Shown: positions 30,735-34,116 of the stretch, piece after piece
Position numbering within the stretch: position 1 is the stretch's first letter
How the letters are laid out: each line of letters opens with the position of its first letter
Assembly (NCBI RefSeq): GCF_001613225.1
Contig: NZ_BDBY01000374.1
Span: 1-34,116 of the forward strand
Reading direction: 5' to 3'
DNA from: Nocardia pseudovaccinii NBRC 100343
GTDB taxonomy: Bacteria > Actinomycetota > Actinomycetes > Mycobacteriales > Mycobacteriaceae
DNA length: 34,116 bases
Notes under the pieces: model-generated
Told to the model about the DNA's origin: nothing
Databases searched by the model: none
What the model saw: the letters and a program-made list of their open reading frames with translations, nothing else
Position numbers and translations under genes: made by a program

Positions 30735-31467
30735 ACCTTCTGAATCCGAGCAGCAGCACATTTCGATACGCCTGCACGAAAGGGATCCTGCGCCGGATCT
30801 CGTCGGTGAAGTGCTGGACACGCTCATCGTCGAAGACGTAGGAGTCGAGCGGCCGCCTCAGCTGGAATGACGCCAGCTCGACCTCCGGTTCGGCGCCGTC
30901 GTAAATGGACGATATGCCGGTGCCATCCGCCAGGTTTCGGCGCTCGATCAAATGTGCCGATCCGGCGATCAGCCCGTCGCGGTGCTTACCCTCCGGCGCT
31001 GGTTCACCCGGTGCGGTGATGGCCATGTAATGGGCGTCGACGAGCACCTCCGGGGTGCCCCGCGCCGACAGGACACCGGCCGCCACCAGCGAGCGGGCAA
31101 CGACGGCCGCGATCTTCCTGGTCGGCTCGGTCGCCGGATGCCGCGGCTCGATCTGTTTGAACCTGCGTTCGATACCACCGGCCAGCGGATTGACCTCGAC
31201 CGATTGCATGTACGGCGGCGGTTCGTCGATGGGGGTGAAATGCATATCGGCTACCGAAAGCCGGTAGCAGCCATAAGCCCGCTGTCGATAGGTCTTGCCG
31301 GACGGTAGCCATTTATCCAGTTCGGTCGAATCATGGAACGTGCGCTGCAGCACCGACCGTTCGTCGGCGGACAGCCCGAAATCTGCGGCGGCGAGACGCC
31401 AGAAGGCAGCCCTGTTCGGGGTGCGGGATGCGAAGGACTCGAGATCGGCGTTGACCTCGGGCACCAT
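30727..31467 (-). CDS. 2-oxoglutarate/Fe(II) dioxygenase (PF10014, L-isoleucine 4-hydroxylase-like)
   Basis: 246 residues from ATG 31467. The iron-binding triad is visible: HRDG (His162, Asp164) and QHFTD (His219), with APEGKHRDG matching the family start of the core, and RNVLLLGF holding the 2-oxoglutarate-binding Arg. PF10014 members hydroxylate free amino acids such as L-Ile, Leu or Met. The frame is open for another 42 codons upstream with protein-like sequence (RIADYTLSRKVPAIN) but without ATG or GTG, only TTG codons, so the start is uncertain. The M20 gene overlaps its stop, making a two-gene operon. The amino acid acted on cannot be told. Confidence 0.84.
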   Translation of the reverse strand: MVPEVNADLESFASRTPNRAAFWRLAAADFGLSADERSVLQRTFHDSTELDKWLPSGKTYRQRAYGCYRLSVADMHFTPIDEPPPYMQSVEVNPLAGGIERRFKQIEPRHPATEPTRKIAAVVARSLVAAGVLSARGTPEVLVDAHYMAITAPGEPAPEGKHRDGLIAGSAHLIERRNLADGTGISSIYDGAEPEVELASFQLRRPLDSYVFDDERVQHFTDEIRRRIPFVQAYRNVLLLGFRRCD

Positions 31468-31635
31468 GTGCTGGTTAATGGCCGGAACCTTCCGACTGAG
31501 GGTGTAGTCAGCAATGCGAAAGACGACACGACCACGGCGACCGAAGCGCTGAGCCGCGCGGCTCGAACTTAGTGCCAAATACCGACATATCAAGCATTGC
31601 GGTGATCAATCACACCCGTGTCGTCGGCCCCTACG

Positions 31636-31818
31636 TCACAGGGCCAGCCATTGCTCGATGAGGTCGAGCGTCGGTGCCGAGTGCAGCGGTTCGCCGTCCT
31701 CGGCGTCCAGCAGGATCCAGGAGTATGGCGGCCAGGGGTCACGCATCAGTCGATAGCCTGCCCGTGTGGCACGCTCCGTGAGCAGGTGTACTCGTACGGA
31801 TTCTGGATCGTGTGTCAC
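31636..31818 (-). CDS. Small hypothetical protein (60 residues)
   Basis: 60 residues from GTG 31818, with GAAAGG six bases upstream. The sequence has a charged front (VRVHLLTERATRAG) and a compact ending with WILLDAEDGEPLHS and LDLIEQWLAL, resembling a folded small protein. I do not recognise the family. It lies between the dioxygenase operon and the small-gene pair at 32025-32629 and may belong to the XRE regulator neighbourhood. Confidence 0.6.
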   Translation of the reverse strand: MTHDPESVRVHLLTERATRAGYRLMRDPWPPYSWILLDAEDGEPLHSAPTLDLIEQWLAL

Positions 31819-32024
31819 CGAGTACCTTTCGTCGCGGGTTGGTCAGGATTTCTGCCCGTCATCCCGGCGTGAGACTCCTCGTCCTCCCGGCGCGCTGTGG
31901 GCCGGAATCCATTGGGCGAATGGAGATCCCAGCTAGAACCATGCCGGAATGCCGCAGGCGCGGGCGTGTCGAAGTGACGAGAGTTATCCGCGTGCCCGGA
32001 TGAGGAAAGCCCTCGTCGGAGTTG

Positions 32025-32279
32025 TCATACCGTGCCCTGTGAATGTTCTTGGGTTATAAAGAATTCCGCCCAATACTCGTGGCGTATCGCATCCCACAGC
32101 GGCGACAGGTCCGGGAATTGCTCACGCATTCGAGCCAGATCCGGCGCGGCGGCGGGCGCGCTTGCCGACATAAGCGGATGAGATTCAGATCCGCTGTGTA
32201 CCAGCATGATTCGAATGCGATGGTGGTCGATCTGCCATTCCGCTAACCAGCCGCCGACCTCCGTGTGATGCTCGCTCAT
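32025..32279 (-). CDS. Small hypothetical protein (84 residues), second of a coupled pair
   Basis: 84 residues from ATG 32279, overlapping the stop of the preceding gene by four bases (ATGA). It has aromatic-rich VGGWLAEWQIDHHRIRIMLV and LSPLWDAIRHEYWAEFFI segments and an Ala/Pro-rich middle. No family is recognised. The overlap makes it a translationally coupled partner of the upstream 117-residue protein. No DNA-binding or catalytic motif is seen. Confidence 0.6.
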   Translation of the reverse strand: MSEHHTEVGGWLAEWQIDHHRIRIMLVHSGSESHPLMSASAPAAAPDLARMREQFPDLSPLWDAIRHEYWAEFFITQEHSQGTV

Positions 32280-32629
32280 CCCGACCCACTACTGGAAGGT
32301 TGGTTGTCGCCGCCGTTGGTGATGTCCGCGCGGGGGATCGGTTGTGCCAGCTCGGAGAGCTTGTCCAGGACCTCGCGCAGTGTGTGTACCGTCGGTCCGC
32401 TCCGTGAGAGTGGCGCACTGTCCAACGGCGGGAACGCGATTCCCCGCGCGGCGGAACGCTCCCGCGGTGTCGCCGTCTGTGGTACGAGTCGGCCTGCGTC
32501 GATCAGGGTGTAGTAGGCCGCTGCCTTCCACACACAGCGCGCGACTCGGCAGGTGAGGTGCGTGCGCAGTAGTTCGTGCGCCAGCTCGACATCGGCGCAC
32601 TCGCACACCTGCGGTGGCGTCACGATCAT
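32276..32629 (-). CDS. Small hypothetical protein (117 residues), first of a coupled pair
   Basis: 117 residues from ATG 32629 with GGGG seven bases upstream; GTG 32635 would add two residues. The N-terminal half has CECADVELAHELLRTHLTC and RCVWKAAAYYTLIDAGRLVP, with four spaced Cys that could bind metal or mediate redox behaviour. The C-terminal half is Pro/Ser-rich and ends GDNQPSSSGSG. I do not recognise the family; the Cys-containing front resembles small proteins near XRE/DUF397 loci. It overlaps the 84-residue gene. Confidence 0.62.
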   Translation of the reverse strand: MIVTPPQVCECADVELAHELLRTHLTCRVARCVWKAAAYYTLIDAGRLVPQTATPRERSAARGIAFPPLDSAPLSRSGPTVHTLREVLDKLSELAQPIPRADITNGGDNQPSSSGSG

Positions 32630-32689
32630 GTCCACGCCCCGCGTGCCCTGGCCGCCGCGCCCGTATCGAGTGGTGCCGGTCCGTACACG

Positions 32690-32821
32690 TCACCGCCCAC
32701 GAATTCTGTAGCCTTCGGCCGGTCTGATCGGTATGTATGTCCTTCCACCACTGTATGTTTCGTCATAGTTGTGACATTCGTGGCGGGCGCTTCGGTAGTC
32801 CGCGTGCCGGTCGGCGGACAC
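32690..32821 (-). CDS. Possible 43-residue ORF in an ambiguous region
   Basis: The minus-strand frame ending at 32690 has high third-position GC and a protein-like sequence (SADRHADYRSARHECHNYDE, then TYSGGRTYIPIRP). GTG 32821 is a possible start, but the frame is open further upstream without a clear start. Another frame over the same bases (ATG 32766 to 32626, MTKHTVVEGHTYR...) would overlap the 117-residue gene as ATGA, and only one can be real. Neither has a good ribosome site. It is also possible that this is a decayed gene. Confidence 0.25.
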   Translation of the reverse strand: MSADRHADYRSARHECHNYDETYSGGRTYIPIRPAEGYRIRGR

Positions 32822-33146
32822 CAAAAAGCCGACCTCGTCGTTGTCGTCCGGGACATGGGTGTGAACCTCACTGGTGTGACGGTCGGTTGAAGCGCGGCAC
32901 TCGGCGGTGTCGGTCCCGCATCGCCCTCGAGCATCGGTTGGTGGGTCTCGCGAACGATGCGGTTTGCTCCCTGCTATCACCGTGTGCCGCGCAGAGACAA
33001 CGACATCAGTAACTCTGACCAGGCACAACGGCGACTCAGAAATCCATCGGAGATTTTTCGTTGTGCCAGCGACGTTTCCGAGAAGCGTGGCAAACTGGTT
33101 CCGCTCCCTGCTGTCCGACATTCCGTCCAACGAGGGGTAATCAGAG
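32822..33146. other. Intergenic stretch before the XRE regulator
   Basis: No convincing gene in these 325 bases: the open frames are short or shadows and lack ribosome sites. The DNA here is less GC-rich and has less biased third positions than its surroundings. GAGGGG near 33131-33137 is the ribosome site of the XRE gene. Its promoter probably lies between 33050 and 33125; I see no clear hexamers. Confidence 0.4.
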
Positions 33147-34028
33147 ATGGCCGAGGAAGACAGCACCCTGCCCCGGCGACAGCTGGGGCGCATGTTGCGC
33201 CAGCATCGCGAAGCGGTGGGGATGACACTGGCGCAGTCGGCGAGGCTGGTGGAGATCGGAACCACCACCTTGCACCGGCTCGAGAAGGGCACGGCCGATA
33301 AGATTCGTGTCCGAATCGTCCAGCATCTGTGCGAGATCTACGAGCGCAGCGTGGAAGAGACCACTGCGCTGAAACACCTTGCCGAGCAAGCGGCCGTGAA
33401 GAACTGGTACGCGGAGTACAGCGACGTGCTGCGCGGCAACTTCGACAACTACATCGAGCTGGAAGGGGCGGCGCGGCACCTGTTTTCGTACCAGGAACTC
33501 ATTCCCGGGCTCCTGCAAACAGAAGCCTATGCCGCCTCGCTTATGCGCAACTACAATCTGCGAGAGCCCGATGGCGACCTCCAGCGCCGCGTCGAGCTGC
33601 GAATGAAGCGGCAGGTGATCGTCAAACGGAAGTTCCAGCCGGTCATGCTCGATGTCGTGCTGCACGAATCCGCGCTTCGGCGGGTCGTCGGCAGTCCAAA
33701 GGTCATGAGCGATCAGCTGCGCCGCGTGGCCGACGCCAGCACGTGGCCGAATGTCGAAATTCCAATACTCCCCTTCAGCGCGGGAATGCCGCTGGGGGTG
33801 GTACCGGGTCCCTTCGTGATCATGGACTTCGGAACCGACAGCAAGGGCAGGCCGGTCGAGCCTTCGATCGTCTATATCGAGAGCGTGGTCACCGCCAATA
33901 TCTACTTACAGAAGCAGGTTGATGTCGACCGCTATCTTCAGGTCTCGGCGGCTCTGCACGATGCCTCGCTGAACCCCGTCGACAGCAGAGCGCTGCTGAG
34001 GAAGATAGCAAAGGAGTATCAACTGTGA
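33147..34028 (+). CDS. XRE-family regulator with DUF5753 domain
   Basis: 293 residues. Residues 10-65 form a Cro/CI helix-turn-helix: LGRMLRQHREAVGMTLAQSARLVEIGTTTLHRLEKG. The rest is DUF5753: NWYAEYSDVLRGNFDNYIELEGAARHLFSYQELIPGLLQTEAYAASLMRN, then PILPFSAGMPLGVVPGPFVIMDFG and VVYIES-like VYIESVVTANIYL. Such regulators are abundant in Nocardia and Streptomyces, often paired with a DUF397 gene (like BldB/WhiJ systems), and affect development and antibiotic output. ATG 33147 has GAGGGG upstream. The stop overlaps the DUF397 start as GTGA, so the pair is co-translated. Confidence 0.93.
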   Translation: MAEEDSTLPRRQLGRMLRQHREAVGMTLAQSARLVEIGTTTLHRLEKGTADKIRVRIVQHLCEIYERSVEETTALKHLAEQAAVKNWYAEYSDVLRGNFDNYIELEGAARHLFSYQELIPGLLQTEAYAASLMRNYNLREPDGDLQRRVELRMKRQVIVKRKFQPVMLDVVLHESALRRVVGSPKVMSDQLRRVADASTWPNVEIPILPFSAGMPLGVVPGPFVIMDFGTDSKGRPVEPSIVYIESVVTANIYLQKQVDVDRYLQVSAALHDASLNPVDSRALLRKIAKEYQL

Positions 34029-34116
34029 ACGTGAACTTCACCGGTGCTGCGTGGTTCAAGAGCAGCTACAGCCAGGCCGATCAAGAATGTGTGGAAGTCG
34101 CCTGGCTGAGCGCCGG
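34025..34116 (+). CDS. DUF397-domain small protein (partial, cut by right edge)
   Basis: GTG 34025 overlaps the XRE stop; an in-frame GTG at 34031 is the alternative. The 30 codons present include AAWFKSSYSQADQECVEVAWL, the DUF397 signature W-KSSYS...CVEVA. Full members are about 60-75 residues. DUF397 proteins work with the adjacent XRE-DUF5753 regulator, possibly as antagonist or partner, as in the Streptomyces WhiJ/AbaA-type pairs. Confidence 0.88.
   Translation, partial: MNVNFTGAAWFKSSYSQADQECVEVAWLSA

Noticed and set aside
31468..31593. Upstream extension of the dioxygenase to TTG 31593
   Set aside because: No ribosome site, TTG start only, and the first 20 residues are Arg/Ser-rich and not family-like; the start at 31467 is preferred although residues just before it look protein-like.
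1..34116. CRISPR arrays, insertion sequences, phage genes, rRNA or tRNA genes
   Set aside because: No regularly spaced repeats, transposase, integrase or RNA gene signature is found on either strand; the only tandem array lies in the MFS gene.

Overview
The window is high-GC actinobacterial DNA, most like Nocardia or a close relative. The signs are a PimE-like GT87 mannosyltransferase with a PF10014 dioxygenase and XRE-DUF5753/DUF397 pair, frequent GTG starts, ATGA/GTGA gene overlaps and several promoters that appear leaderless. The genus is inferred; no rRNA or tRNA is present to settle it.

Left part (1-13266). A GT87 glycosyltransferase runs off the left edge. Five minus-strand genes follow (reading right to left): SIS isomerase/deaminase, ROK sugar kinase, NagA-type deacetylase, PfkB kinase and class II aldolase. 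Divergent to them is a CUT1 sugar ABC importer (lipoprotein plus two permeases, no ATPase). Together these give every step of an N-acetylgalactosamine/galactosamine route through tagatose-6-P and tagatose-1,6-P2. The SIS promoter has a perfect TTGACA -35 with an inverted repeat between its -35 and -10 elements. Two TetR genes, a TetX/PHBH-fold FAD monooxygenase with a doubled TetR operator, and a DeoR regulator (candidate sugar repressor) come next.

Middle part (13263-17001). A probable gene remnant is followed by a minus-strand group: PnuC-like transporter, DHA2 drug exporter with a repetitive C-terminus, and an ECF sigma factor with a SnoaL-like C-terminal domain.

Purine region (17144-25933). 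An SsuB-type ATPase, two different SsuC-type permeases and a Tat-type NMT1/SsuA-like lipoprotein sit next to XdhC, a MocA-like nucleotidyltransferase, OHCU decarboxylase, HIU hydrolase, urate oxidase and an 8-oxoguanine deaminase-like enzyme. The enzymes make S-allantoin from urate, and the deaminase can supply urate without xanthine dehydrogenase. I propose that the importer carries a purine or purine breakdown product. GlnR-like boxes hint at nitrogen control.

Right part (26023-34116). An accessory segment holds a small unknown gene divergent from a 962-residue STAND NTPase (XRE-like N-terminus, NB-ARC, TPRs), a two-gene operon of a PF10014-type 2-oxoglutarate dioxygenase with an M20 hydrolase whose metal ligands are altered, several small unknown genes, and an XRE-DUF5753 regulator with the start of its DUF397 partner. 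The least described pieces are the dioxygenase/M20 pair, the purine-linked importer with two small coupled ORFs around its first permease, and the set of small genes before the XRE regulator.
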